DNA from: Saprospiraceae bacterium | GTDB taxonomy: Bacteria > Bacteroidota > Bacteroidia > Chitinophagales > Saprospiraceae | NCBI GenBank assembly: GCA_027488855.1 | Contig: JAIYAV010000224.1 | Coordinates: forward strand, 1-35,750 | DNA length: 35,750 bases | Direction: 5' to 3' | Part shown: piece by piece, positions 24,865 to 32,654 of the stretch | How the letters are laid out: the number at the start of each line of letters is the position of its first letter | Numbering within the stretch: position 1 is the first letter of the stretch | Made by a program: the position numbers and the translations under genes | Notes under the pieces: generated by a model | The model's database searches: none | What the model was told of the DNA's origin: nothing | What the model saw: the letters and a program-made list of their open reading frames with translations, nothing else

Positions 24865-25998
24865 CTAATACACCGCCGCTTTGAGAATGGACTCATAATA
24901 AGCCTCGTACAGTGGCAAAATCTCCTCAATGTCAAAACGTTTGGCTTGCGCCAGGGCATTGGCTCGGAATTCAGCAAGCACGGCATCATCGCTCAGGATG
25001 ATGATCGCATTTTTGGCCATGTCATCCACATCTCCTACATCGCTCAAAAAACCAGTGACCCCATGAATGTTGACCTCTGGCAAACCGCCAGCGTTGGTTG
25101 AAATCACCGGGACTTCACAGGCCATGGCTTCCAGGGCAGCCAAACCAAAACTTTCACTTTCCGAGGGCATGATGAACACATCTGCTACGGCCATGAGTTC
25201 TTCAATGGCATCCTGTTTGCCCAGGAAACGGACGTCGTCAATAAGGTCGAGCTCCCGACAGAGGTCTTCGGCAGCGCGACGCTCGGGGCCGTCGCCAATG
25301 AACAGCAACTTGGATGGCATCTGTTGATTGACGCGGTAAAAGACCTGCACCACATCATTGATCCGTTTTACCTTGCGGAAATTGGATACGTGGATGAGGA
25401 TGCGTTCCCCTTTGGGCGCAATGGCTTTTTTGAAATGGTCTTTGTTACTTTTGCGGAAGCGGGAAAAATCAATAAAGTTGTAAATCACTTCGATTTCCCG
25501 GGTCAAATTGAAGGTATCGTAGGTTTGTTGGCGCAGGCTATTCGATACCGCAGTTACGCCGTCCGATTTGTTGATCGAAAATTCCACCACTGGTGCAAAG
25601 GATTTGTCTTTACCCACCAGGGTGATGTCCGTACCGTGCAAGGTAGTTACCACCGGGATGTAGCGCCCTTGGGTCAAGAGGATTTTTTTGGCCATGTAGG
25701 CCACTGCTGCATGAGGGATAGCGTAGTGTACATGTAAAAGGTCTAGCTCTTCGTGCTGGACCACATCGACCAACTTGCTGGTCAAGGCCGTATCGTAAGG
25801 AGTATATTCAAAAAGGGGGTATTGCTCGGTATCAACTTCGTGGAAATATACATTTTCGTGGAAATGGGTGAGCCGGGCTGGGCGTTTATAGGTGATAAAA
25901 TGGATTTCGTGTCCATTTCGGGCCAGTGCTAAACCTAGTTCAGTTGCCAAGACGCCGCTACCGCCATATGTGGGGTAGCATACAATGCCGATTTTCAT
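24865..25998 (-). CDS. bshA: N-acetyl-alpha-D-glucosaminyl L-malate synthase
   Basis: 377 residues, a GT4-family glycosyltransferase. The N-terminus MKIGIVCYPTYGGSGVLATEL is the BshA hallmark (glycine-rich acceptor loop), and HVHYAIPHA, RYIPVVTTLHGTDIT and the nucleotide-sugar binding MPSESESFGLAALEA (E-x7-E) follow. It joins UDP-GlcNAc and L-malate, the first step of bacillithiol synthesis in the cytoplasm. bshB and bshC are not in the window. The start is the ATG at 25998, and the length equals that of characterised BshA (about 377). The gene lies between the nested palindrome and the molybdopterin oxidoreductase gene on the same strand, with a 97-base gap upstream. Confidence 0.96.
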   Translation of the reverse strand: MKIGIVCYPTYGGSGVLATELGLALARNGHEIHFITYKRPARLTHFHENVYFHEVDTEQYPLFEYTPYDTALTSKLVDVVQHEELDLLHVHYAIPHAAVAYMAKKILLTQGRYIPVVTTLHGTDITLVGKDKSFAPVVEFSINKSDGVTAVSNSLRQQTYDTFNLTREIEVIYNFIDFSRFRKSNKDHFKKAIAPKGERILIHVSNFRKVKRINDVVQVFYRVNQQMPSKLLFIGDGPERRAAEDLCRELDLIDDVRFLGKQDAIEELMAVADVFIMPSESESFGLAALEAMACEVPVISTNAGGLPEVNIHGVTGFLSDVGDVDDMAKNAIIILSDDAVLAEFRANALAQAKRFDIEEILPLYEAYYESILKAAVY

Positions 25999-26095
25999 GC
26001 CTATCAGGTTTCTATGCTTACACGACTTTGGTCGTGATTAGACCATGTTCAGTTCATAAAGTCTAGTTATGGATACAATTGAAAGAATAAAAAGT
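25999..26095. promoter_or_regulatory. Intergenic region upstream of bshA
   Basis: 97 bases between the molybdopterin oxidoreductase stop and bshA ATG, both on the minus strand. A perfect 6-bp hairpin (26021-26026 with 26031-26036, loop TTTG) may end transcription or act as a small regulatory structure. No promoter was identified. Confidence 0.3.
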
Positions 26096-28183
26096 TTAAC
26101 AGCTGCTTACCCTGACTTTCGCTCCACTAAAGGCCGAATTTCCAGTTAATTCATCCAGTACATATTCATCGGTAAGGTCGTTGATACTGGCTCCGGCGTA
26201 TTGTTTGGCTACATCGAGTTGTACACCTGGTCTGGCGTGCCCATAACCATGCGGCATACTCACTACCCCAGGCATGATGGAGGTACTGATTTCCACGGGC
26301 AACTCGATTTCACCCACTCGGGAGGTCACTTTGACCACCTGATGGTCTTGCAAATGGAGCTGCTCAGCATCCTGCGGGTGCATTTGCAGGGTACAGCGAT
26401 TGCGGCCCCGCATCAGGCGTTCGGCATTGTGCATCCAGGAGTTGTTGTCGCGCAGGTGCCGCCTGCCGATGAGTAGGAAGGGAAAATCAGTAGCGGCTTG
26501 GGTATCACTCAACAAAACCTCAACCCGCTGCAAATCTTTAACTAAATCTGCTGGTGCCAGAGGAATACGTTTTCCAGGAATAAACAATCGCTGGGGCAAA
26601 CTAGGCTCCAGCGGCCCCAGATCAAGTCCGTGCGGATTGGCGATCAGTTGCTCCAGCGAAAGCCCGTAGGGACCAAACATCAAGCCGAGATTCAGCTTCT
26701 CTTCGGGTGGCTCGGCCTGAAAAAGTTCCGAATTGCCGCTCAGGCGATGCGCCAATTCCTGGTAAATCTCGTAATCATGCCGGGCATCCGGGCTTTTTTC
26801 AAACAAGGCTGGAGAATATTTAGCCGTATTGCGCACTGCCAATACGTGGAAAGTCAGGTCGTAATGCGGTACTTCCAGGCCAGTAGCTGGCGGCAAAATG
26901 ATGTGCGCATGGCTACTGGTTTCATTGATGTAAATGTCGATGCTCACCATAAAATCCAGACCAGCCAGCGCTTTTTCCAGTTGGGTTCCGTTGGGTGTGG
27001 ACAGTACGGGATTGCCGCAACTGGTGATCAAAGCGCGGATTTGTCCCTCTCCGGGGGTCAACATTTCTTCGGCCAGGGCGGCGACGGGTAACTCACCCAA
27101 GGCTTCGGGCAAGCCCCTTACACGGGAGTGCCAGCGGGCGAAACGTTGCTCATATTTGCCGCGGGCGATGAAGTCTACGGCGGGTTTGGTGAACAAGGCC
27201 CCACCTACTCGATCGAGGTTCCCCGTAAGGATGTTCAAGACATTGATCAGCCACTGACAAAGTCCGCCATACACCTGGGTGGATACCCCTACCCTGCCAT
27301 AACAGACTGCACTTTCGGCTGCCGCAAAATCGAGCGCCAGTTGCCGAATCGCCTCCGCAGGTATGCCCGTAGCAGTGGCCACCCGCTCGGGGGTATATGC
27401 TGCACTGACTTGTTGGATCTCGGCGACACCGTCGGTGAAGTCGGCGAGCTGCTTCAAGTTTACTTTTTGCTCCGCAAATAAAACCTGAATCATGGCCAGG
27501 AGCAACAAGGCATCGGCATTGGGTTTGATGAAATGGTGGAGGTCGGCTATTTCCGCCGTTTCGGTGTGGCGAGGATCAATGACGACCACTTTACCACCCC
27601 GTTTTTGGATGGCCTTGAGGCGATGCGCTACATCGGGCACGGTCATCATGCTGCCATTGGAAGCGATCGGATTGCCACCGATGATCAGCATAAACTGGGT
27701 ATGGTCAATGTCCGGAATGGGAACCAGCAAAGGGTGCCCAAACAACTGCCAGGAGGCGTAGTGATGCGGCAATTGATCGGTGGAGGTGGCGGAATACAGG
27801 TTTTTGCTGCGCAGGGATTTGGCAAAAGCTGGGGAATTCATGGTGGTGCCCAGGTTGTGGATGGAGGGATTGCCTTGATAGAGCGCCACCGCATTATTCC
27901 CATATTTTTGTTGAACGGATTGGATGCCTTCCACTACGGCATCCATCGCTTCCGGCCAAGAAATAGCCTGCCAACCCTGAGGGGTTCTTTTCATCGGGGT
28001 TTTGAGCCGATTGGGGTCTTCGTAAATGTCTTTGAGGGCAACGGCCTTGGGGCAAATGTGGCCACGGCTGAAAGGATCGTTTTTGTCGCCAGCAATGCTG
28101 GTAATCTGGCCATTTTCGAGTTTGATCTCAAGGCCACACATGGCTTCGCAAAGGTTGCAGTTGCGGTAGTGGAGTTGCGACAT
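26096..28183 (-). CDS. Molybdopterin-dependent oxidoreductase, [4Fe-4S] type
   Basis: 695 residues. The N-terminal cysteines (C9-x2-C12-x3-C16 and the Cys in RGHICPK) bind a [4Fe-4S] cluster. The central molybdopterin domains follow: AISWPEAMDAVV, MLIIGGNPIASNGS, GKVVVIDPRHTETA. The C-terminal cofactor domain includes DFPFLLIGRRHLRDNNSWMHN and SMPHGYGH. There is no Tat signal, so it is cytoplasmic. At the position where formate dehydrogenases have Cys/Sec and nitrate reductases Cys or Asp, this protein reads SATSTDQLPHH, without cysteine. The substrate is unknown; it belongs to the DMSO-reductase superfamily. It is encoded alone on the minus strand, without cognate subunits, between bshA and the OmpR-type regulator. 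Confidence 0.92.
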   Translation of the reverse strand: MSQLHYRNCNLCEAMCGLEIKLENGQITSIAGDKNDPFSRGHICPKAVALKDIYEDPNRLKTPMKRTPQGWQAISWPEAMDAVVEGIQSVQQKYGNNAVALYQGNPSIHNLGTTMNSPAFAKSLRSKNLYSATSTDQLPHHYASWQLFGHPLLVPIPDIDHTQFMLIIGGNPIASNGSMMTVPDVAHRLKAIQKRGGKVVVIDPRHTETAEIADLHHFIKPNADALLLLAMIQVLFAEQKVNLKQLADFTDGVAEIQQVSAAYTPERVATATGIPAEAIRQLALDFAAAESAVCYGRVGVSTQVYGGLCQWLINVLNILTGNLDRVGGALFTKPAVDFIARGKYEQRFARWHSRVRGLPEALGELPVAALAEEMLTPGEGQIRALITSCGNPVLSTPNGTQLEKALAGLDFMVSIDIYINETSSHAHIILPPATGLEVPHYDLTFHVLAVRNTAKYSPALFEKSPDARHDYEIYQELAHRLSGNSELFQAEPPEEKLNLGLMFGPYGLSLEQLIANPHGLDLGPLEPSLPQRLFIPGKRIPLAPADLVKDLQRVEVLLSDTQAATDFPFLLIGRRHLRDNNSWMHNAERLMRGRNRCTLQMHPQDAEQLHLQDHQVVKVTSRVGEIELPVEISTSIMPGVVSMPHGYGHARPGVQLDVAKQYAGASINDLTDEYVLDELTGNSAFSGAKVRVSSC

Positions 28184-28315
28184 GATAGAGGATTTGGGGT
28201 AAGTTACGGGTTTTTGGGGTATACGGGTTGGATGCTGCGCATCTTTTTGCCAAAAGCGACATCAATGGGAGAACGGATGACACGGATTAAAACGGATCAG
28301 ATTTAAGGTAAGTCC
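28184..28315. other. Intergenic region with three ACGGAT copies
   Basis: 132 bases between the regulator stop and the molybdopterin gene start, both on the minus strand. ACGGAT occurs three times (28273-28278, 28282-28287, 28292-28297) with 9- and 10-base spacing. A small GATGC/GCATC hairpin precedes it. This could be a recurring intergenic repeat or a regulator-binding array; its position behind the response regulator favours a repeat. Confidence 0.35.
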
Positions 28316-29002
28316 CTACTCCGGACACACAAACTGAAACCCAATCCCGTGCACATTCTCAATCTTGATCCCCTCATCCTTTTGCAGGTACTTTCGCAAG
28401 CGGGAAATGAACACATCCAGGCTCCTGCCCAAAAAATAATCGTCTTCGCCCCAGATCTGTTCCAGGATGGCGGAACGGCGGATGACCTGGCCCCGGTTGC
28501 TCATCAGGTAGCGCAATAAGTCGGCTTCGCGTTGGGTGAGGCGGCGCAATTCTCCGTTTTGTTCCAGGGTGAGGTTGGTATAGTCAAAAAGGTATTGCCC
28601 GATGCGGATCAGCTTGGGCATTTGAGGTGCCACCATGTGCCGGCGGCGCAAGAATATTTCCACTTTCAGCAGCAGTTCTTCGATGCTGAAGGGTTTGGTC
28701 AGGTAATCATCGCCACCAATGCGAAGGCCTTCGATGCGGTCTTCTTTGAGGGATTTGGCACTCAGGAACAAGATGGGCACTTCCGCATCGTATTTGCGGA
28801 TCTCCTTCGCGATGGTAAAACCATCCACTTCCGGCAGCATCACGTCCAGGATACAAAGGTCAAAGCGTTCATTTTTAACTACTTCCATGGCCTCACGGCC
28901 ATCCATGCAGCAGGTGATTTTGTACCCATTCATCTCCAGGTTGTCGCGGGTCACAAAACTCAGACTGGCGTCGTCTTCAACGTACAGCAGGTGCGCTTTC
29001 AT
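28316..29002 (-). CDS. OmpR-family response regulator
   Basis: 228 residues from the ATG at 29002. A longer frame to 29149 would run over the kinase gene and is rejected. The receiver domain (1-118) has D10/D11, phospho-acceptor D53 in LCILDVMLPEVDG, a switch Ser in ILFLSAK, and the conserved Lys in DDYLTKPFS. The winged-helix effector domain occupies about 135-228 (RLTQREADLLRYLMSNRGQ, SLDVFISRLRKYL, IENVHGIGFQFVCPE). Its first 26 bases overlap the end of the upstream histidine kinase gene, so translation is probably coupled. It is the cognate regulator of that kinase. Target genes are unknown. Confidence 0.94.
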   Translation of the reverse strand: MKAHLLYVEDDASLSFVTRDNLEMNGYKITCCMDGREAMEVVKNERFDLCILDVMLPEVDGFTIAKEIRKYDAEVPILFLSAKSLKEDRIEGLRIGGDDYLTKPFSIEELLLKVEIFLRRRHMVAPQMPKLIRIGQYLFDYTNLTLEQNGELRRLTQREADLLRYLMSNRGQVIRRSAILEQIWGEDDYFLGRSLDVFISRLRKYLQKDEGIKIENVHGIGFQFVCPE

Positions 29003-30296
29003 AAACGGGTGTGTTTTTGGGATGGGTTCGGGGAATTTGGATGGCCATACAGGTGCCTTTGCCATCATCACTCTGCAAACGGATTTTCCAGCCATGCGCA
29101 AAACAGATGCGTTGCACATAGTACAAACCCAATCCAAATCCTTTGACATTGTGTACGTTCCCGGTGGGTACGCGATAGAATTTTTCGAAAATTTTGGCCT
29201 GGTATTCCTTGGCTATCCCAATGCCATGGTCTTGTATTTTGAGTTGCATGGTGGCCGCGCCCAAATTTTGCAGGGACAATTCGATTTGCGGCACCTCCTT
29301 GCTGTATTTGATGGCATTGTCGAGCAAACTGTGCAGCAGATTGGTCAAATGGAAACGATCGGCCCAAATGGGTTCCAGGTTTTGATCCAAATTCAGGGTC
29401 AAGGTGCCGCCTCGCTCCTGAACGCGCAACCGAACACTGCCACAAACGGTCTGAATCAAATCTGGCAAATCCAGCCATTCCTGGTGCAGGTCAAAATTGT
29501 CTTTTTCAAAACGGGCAATGTCCAATACCCGCTCTACCTGTTGGTTGAGGCGGGAATTTTGTTCTTTGATGATGCCTGCGTATTGAACCAGGCGTTGGTC
29601 TTTTTGGACTTCTTCGTGTTTGAGAAAAACGTCGGCAGCGATCTGAATGGTGGAAAGGGGCGTTTTGAATTCATGCGTCATGTTGTTGATGAAATCCTTC
29701 TGCATTTCCGAAAAACGTTTTTGCCGAAAAATCACCCACAAGGAATACGCAAAAAATAGGACGGTAATGAACAAAATCCCCGTCATGATCAGGGCAATCT
29801 GCATTTTGCCAAACAGGAAATTGTTGCGGGTAGGAAAACGGACGCCGAAGTAATAGGTAAACTCGTGATCGAAGGGCAAATTCTGCTGAACGGCGCTGGA
29901 CGTTTTGCAGTCGTGTCCATACGCACAATAATTGCCATACACCATCTGGCGGTTGCTGCAATCAAAAACCGCGTATTCAAAATCAATGCGCAATTGTTGC
30001 TTCTCCAGTTCTTTTTGCAAGTAAAATTCCAGTAAAGAAGGGTCAATCTCGGTTTCGGTATTGACGATGTAGTAATTGCCGCTGCGTTGCTTGATGAGGT
30101 TACTGACAGGCAAAATAATGTCGTTGGTGTCAGCAATGGCGTGGGCTACGCGATACAGCGCCCGATGAACTTGTCCGTTGAACTCCTCCTCGTTGATGTT
30201 CCAGGTATTGACCACCCAGTATGTCTGCAAAGACAAGATCCCAATGATGGCCATCACCCCCAGGAAAAACACGCGGAGAATTTGAACGTCCTTCAT
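28977..30296 (-). CDS. Membrane sensor histidine kinase
   Basis: 439 residues. Membrane helices at about 8-28 (RVFFLGVMAIIGILSLQTYW) and 167-189 (IALIMTGILFITVLFFAYSLW) flank a periplasmic sensor domain of about 138 residues that contains C113, C124 and C130. There is no HAMP linker. H208 in FINNMTHEFKTPLS is the phospho-acceptor (HisKA, about 200-265). The ATPase domain has N-box LLDNAIKYSKE, G1 DHGIGIAKE, F-box KFYRVP and G2 GFGLGLYYV. All motifs are intact. It ends with TGA at 28977, overlapping the ATG of its response regulator (29002). The gene is 80 bases downstream of lgt, with a hairpin between them. The stimulus is unknown; the sensor resembles other Bacteroidota kinases. Confidence 0.94.
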   Translation of the reverse strand: MKDVQILRVFFLGVMAIIGILSLQTYWVVNTWNINEEEFNGQVHRALYRVAHAIADTNDIILPVSNLIKQRSGNYYIVNTETEIDPSLLEFYLQKELEKQQLRIDFEYAVFDCSNRQMVYGNYCAYGHDCKTSSAVQQNLPFDHEFTYYFGVRFPTRNNFLFGKMQIALIMTGILFITVLFFAYSLWVIFRQKRFSEMQKDFINNMTHEFKTPLSTIQIAADVFLKHEEVQKDQRLVQYAGIIKEQNSRLNQQVERVLDIARFEKDNFDLHQEWLDLPDLIQTVCGSVRLRVQERGGTLTLNLDQNLEPIWADRFHLTNLLHSLLDNAIKYSKEVPQIELSLQNLGAATMQLKIQDHGIGIAKEYQAKIFEKFYRVPTGNVHNVKGFGLGLYYVQRICFAHGWKIRLQSDDGKGTCMAIQIPRTHPKNTPVYESAPAVR

Positions 30297-30310
30297 CTTG
30301 ATGATTTCGG

Positions 30311-30364
30311 ATTTCGGGATTTCGGATTTCGGTTAGTGCTTTGCTCCAACCGAAGTCCGAAATC
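30311..30364. repeat. Imperfect palindrome with GATTTCGG copies between lgt and kinase
   Basis: Arms 30318-30334 and 30348-30364 pair over 17 bases with one mismatch, around a 13-base loop. GATTTCGG/ATTTCGGG-like units are repeated in tandem in and before the left arm. It fills most of the 80-base gap between the lgt stop and the kinase ATG on the minus strand. No U-tract follows on that strand, so I call it a palindromic repeat rather than a terminator. Confidence 0.6.
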
Positions 30365-30376
30365 TGCAATCCGCAA

Positions 30377-31189
30377 TTACGCTGCCTTCACTGGCCTGAA
30401 CACAAAATATACCCCGATCAACACAAACGGGATACTGAGCAACTGGCCAGTAGACAATACATTATTAAACGCGGTTTCAAAGCCGCCCTGGCTGGTTTTG
30501 AAAAACTCCATGACAATCCGGATGCCCCAGATAAAAATCATGAACAAGCCGAATAGGTAGCCCGGCTTGTGGCGTTTTTCGGTGCGCCAGTACGTATAAT
30601 ACAGAACAAAAAAACTGATCAAATAGCTGAATGACTCATACAATTGTACGGGGTGCCTGGGCAAACCATTGGGCCCGTCTACCCGCTCGAAAACAAAACC
30701 CCAGCTCGCCGTAGTTGGATTACCCAGGATTTCAGAGTTCATCAAGTTGCCCAAGCGAATGAAACAACCTGCCAGCGCCGTAGGCACTACCACTTTGTCC
30801 AAAATCCACAAGACTGATTTTTTAGACACCCGGACAGAAAAAATCCAAAGCGCCAAAATCACCCCGATGGCCCCACCATGACTGGCCAGACCACCTTTCC
30901 ACACTTGCGGAATTTCGTTCAAATGCTGGCTGTAATAAGGCCAGTCGTAAAAAAACACATGCCCCAACCGTGCACCCACTACCGCACCTACGACGATGTA
31001 CACGAAGGCTTTGTCCAGCCATTCTTCCGGGGCTTTTTCCGCCAAAAACATCTTGCGGACAATAAATAAGCCTAGCAAAAAGCCGGAGGCAAAAAGCAAT
31101 CCATACCAACGCAGGGTAATGGGGCCAATCGAAACAATTTCTGGAGAAGCATTCCAGTGAATGTAATTCAAGAGCATAGGTTCTGGCAT
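30377..31189 (-). CDS. lgt: Prolipoprotein diacylglyceryl transferase
   Basis: 270 residues, seven predicted membrane helices. The Lgt fingerprint is present: PITLRWYGLLFASGF near the N-terminus, GGLASHGGAIGV with His104, and FIRLGNLMNSEILG with Arg145 corresponding to the essential GRxxN-E block. Further, HPVQLYES matches the conserved HPTQLYE region. It transfers diacylglycerol from phosphatidylglycerol to the lipobox cysteine of prolipoproteins in the inner membrane. This would act on the lipoproteins encoded in this window. ATG at 31189 (an in-frame ATG follows at residue 5). It diverges from the ECF sigma factor gene across 137 bases. Confidence 0.96.
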   Translation of the reverse strand: MPEPMLLNYIHWNASPEIVSIGPITLRWYGLLFASGFLLGLFIVRKMFLAEKAPEEWLDKAFVYIVVGAVVGARLGHVFFYDWPYYSQHLNEIPQVWKGGLASHGGAIGVILALWIFSVRVSKKSVLWILDKVVVPTALAGCFIRLGNLMNSEILGNPTTASWGFVFERVDGPNGLPRHPVQLYESFSYLISFFVLYYTYWRTEKRHKPGYLFGLFMIFIWGIRIVMEFFKTSQGGFETAFNNVLSTGQLLSIPFVLIGVYFVFRPVKAA

Positions 31190-31326
31190 TGTTGTTTAAC
31201 GCGCTCAATGATAATGCAAATCGCGCAAAAAATTGGCAGTTGTCGTAATTTTTTACTTTCATTGACAACTCATTAACTTGTGTTCGTTTAGCTAAAAATA
31301 TTTCAGCCTAGGCTTAATTTTTTTGC
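31190..31326. promoter_or_regulatory. Divergent promoter region (lgt / ECF sigma)
   Basis: 137 AT-rich bases between divergent genes. They should hold the promoters of lgt and of the sigma-factor operon, but I see no secure -33/-7 match, nor a clear ECF autoregulatory motif (for example AAC upstream). Confidence 0.3.
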
Positions 31327-31815
31327 GTGGAAAAAGAATTTGTGCAATTGGTGCAACAAAACGCGGGAATCATCCATAAGGTCATTCGCTTGTATGTGGA
31401 TCACCCTGAGGATCGGCGTGACCTGTATCAGGAAGTCTTATTGCAGGCCTGGAAATCCTATGCAGGCTTCAAGGGCGAGGCAGCTTTTTCCACCTGGTTG
31501 TACCGCATCAGCCTCAATACGGTACTTACTTTTCGCCGTCGGCAACGGCTACCAATCAGCGAATTGCCCAGCCAATTTGAGCTAGCTGCAGAACCTACCC
31601 GGCACACCCCTGAAGACAGCGAGCTTTTGTGGCTGGCCATCAAACAATTGAACGAAATAGACCGCGTGATCATTACCCTACACCTGGATGGATACGACAA
31701 CGAGGAAATTGCTGAGGTAACCGGGCTGAACAAAAACAACACAACCGTGCGTTTGCACCGTGCGAAACAAAGCGTGGTGCAACGTTTAAAAAACTGGACC
31801 AGCGCCAAAATATAA
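31327..31815 (+). CDS. ECF-type RNA polymerase sigma factor
   Basis: 162 residues, starting at a GTG (31327); no ATG in frame lies upstream that would give a longer credible protein. Region 2 is LYQEVLLQAWKSYAGF with AAFSTWLYRISLNTVLTFRRR. Region 4 contains the helix-turn-helix NEEIAEVTGLNKNNTTVRLHR and AKQSVVQRL. Regions 1.1 and 3 are absent, as in extracytoplasmic-function sigma factors. The following gene starts 6 bases after the stop and encodes a four-helix membrane protein, the likely anti-sigma partner. The regulon is unknown. Confidence 0.93.
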   Translation: MEKEFVQLVQQNAGIIHKVIRLYVDHPEDRRDLYQEVLLQAWKSYAGFKGEAAFSTWLYRISLNTVLTFRRRQRLPISELPSQFELAAEPTRHTPEDSELLWLAIKQLNEIDRVIITLHLDGYDNEEIAEVTGLNKNNTTVRLHRAKQSVVQRLKNWTSAKI

Positions 31816-31821
31816 CGTACT

Positions 31822-32442
31822 ATGGATTTGCAACAGGAATGGAACAAATTGCAGGAAACCAGTCTGGCCTCGCCTCCGCTTTCGGAAGTTGAAATCATGG
31901 AGGCCTTGCAGCATGGTTCGCGTGCACCCTTGGCTGGGGTAAAGCGGGTCATTCGTTTCAGGCTTTATGCGGTCATTGTTTATCTGTTGCTGGCACTGGG
32001 GTTCATGTGGTACAATTGGAATGAGCCCGAAAAACTGCCTATCGCCCTCTGTATTTTGCTGTACTACAGCCTAGCTCTCCTTTTTAGCGGTTGGCAACTT
32101 TGGCAGTTGGAGCGAAGGGCCGTGGACATGGATGGAAATTTGCTGCACACTTTACAAACGTATTATCAAATCGTCAAAAACAACATCCGGATCGACGCCA
32201 TTCTGGGCTGGTTCATTTATCCAATGTCTTTTGCGCTGGGCTTTTTTTATATGCTGATCCGTCCGGATCGGGGGATCATAGATATTATAGAAACCCAAAG
32301 CTTCATGCTTCCATTGTTGTTGGGGATGGTGGTGGTAACACCTCTGTTTTGGTGGTTTACCAAATTGGTGAATCGCAGGTTGTTCGGGGATTTATTGGAA
32401 CAATTACAGGAAAATATCCGGGCTTTGTCGGAAAAAGACTGA
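31822..32442 (+). CDS. Membrane protein, candidate anti-sigma factor
   Basis: 206 residues. The cytoplasmic N-terminus (MDLQQEWNKLQETSLASPPLS, about 40 residues) is helical and could be the sigma-binding part, but it lacks a zinc-binding HxxxCxxC motif. Four membrane helices follow: about 47-66 (YAVIVYLLLALGFMWYNW), 74-94 (IALCILLYYSLALLFSGW), 135-157 (AILGWFIYPMSFALGFFY) and 169-190 (FMLPLLLGMVVVTPLFWWF). The gene starts 6 bases after the sigma-factor stop, so the two are one operon. Anti-sigma function is inferred from position alone; many Bacteroidota ECF sigma factors are followed by a membrane protein like this one. Confidence 0.8.
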   Translation: MDLQQEWNKLQETSLASPPLSEVEIMEALQHGSRAPLAGVKRVIRFRLYAVIVYLLLALGFMWYNWNEPEKLPIALCILLYYSLALLFSGWQLWQLERRAVDMDGNLLHTLQTYYQIVKNNIRIDAILGWFIYPMSFALGFFYMLIRPDRGIIDIIETQSFMLPLLLGMVVVTPLFWWFTKLVNRRLFGDLLEQLQENIRALSEKD

Positions 32443-32510
32443 GTGGTAAGTAGGAGTAAAACGAGCAATCCTTCAAAATTGTTAATTTGCACGCTATCAA
32501 CTTCTGACTT

Positions 32511-32634
32511 AGTATGACGCAAAAAATTACTTCCCGATTTTTTTTGAGGCTTTTGAATAGAAAGCTCACTTGAAATGAAGCGTTCGACTTCCTATTCAAA
32601 ACCCAAATCGGGAAGTTAATTTTTCTGCGTTACT
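32511..32634. repeat. Imperfect 124-base palindrome between the sigma operon and the aminotransferase
   Basis: Two arm pairs are clear: 32529-32540 with 32605-32616 (12 bp) and 32551-32560 with 32592-32601 (10 bp). The outer flanks (32511-32528 and 32617-32634) are reverse complements with one- and two-base gaps. The centre is about 31 bases. The whole reads as one long hairpin, like the element at 16056 but unrelated in sequence. It may be a short mobile palindrome or a terminator/leader structure before the aminotransferase gene. Confidence 0.65.
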
Positions 32635-32654
32635 TAACCATAAAACCACCACCT

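Noticed and set aside
27533-28306. 257-residue open frame on the plus strand
   Set aside because: It lies opposite the molybdopterin oxidoreductase gene and has a low-complexity, Gly/His/Val-rich shadow composition.
29003-29149. Upstream in-frame extension of the OmpR-type regulator
   Set aside because: It would lie inside the kinase gene, and residues before MKAHLLYVEDD are not receiver-like.
28719-29759. 346-residue open frame on the plus strand
   Set aside because: It is antisense across both the regulator and kinase genes, whose own motifs are intact.
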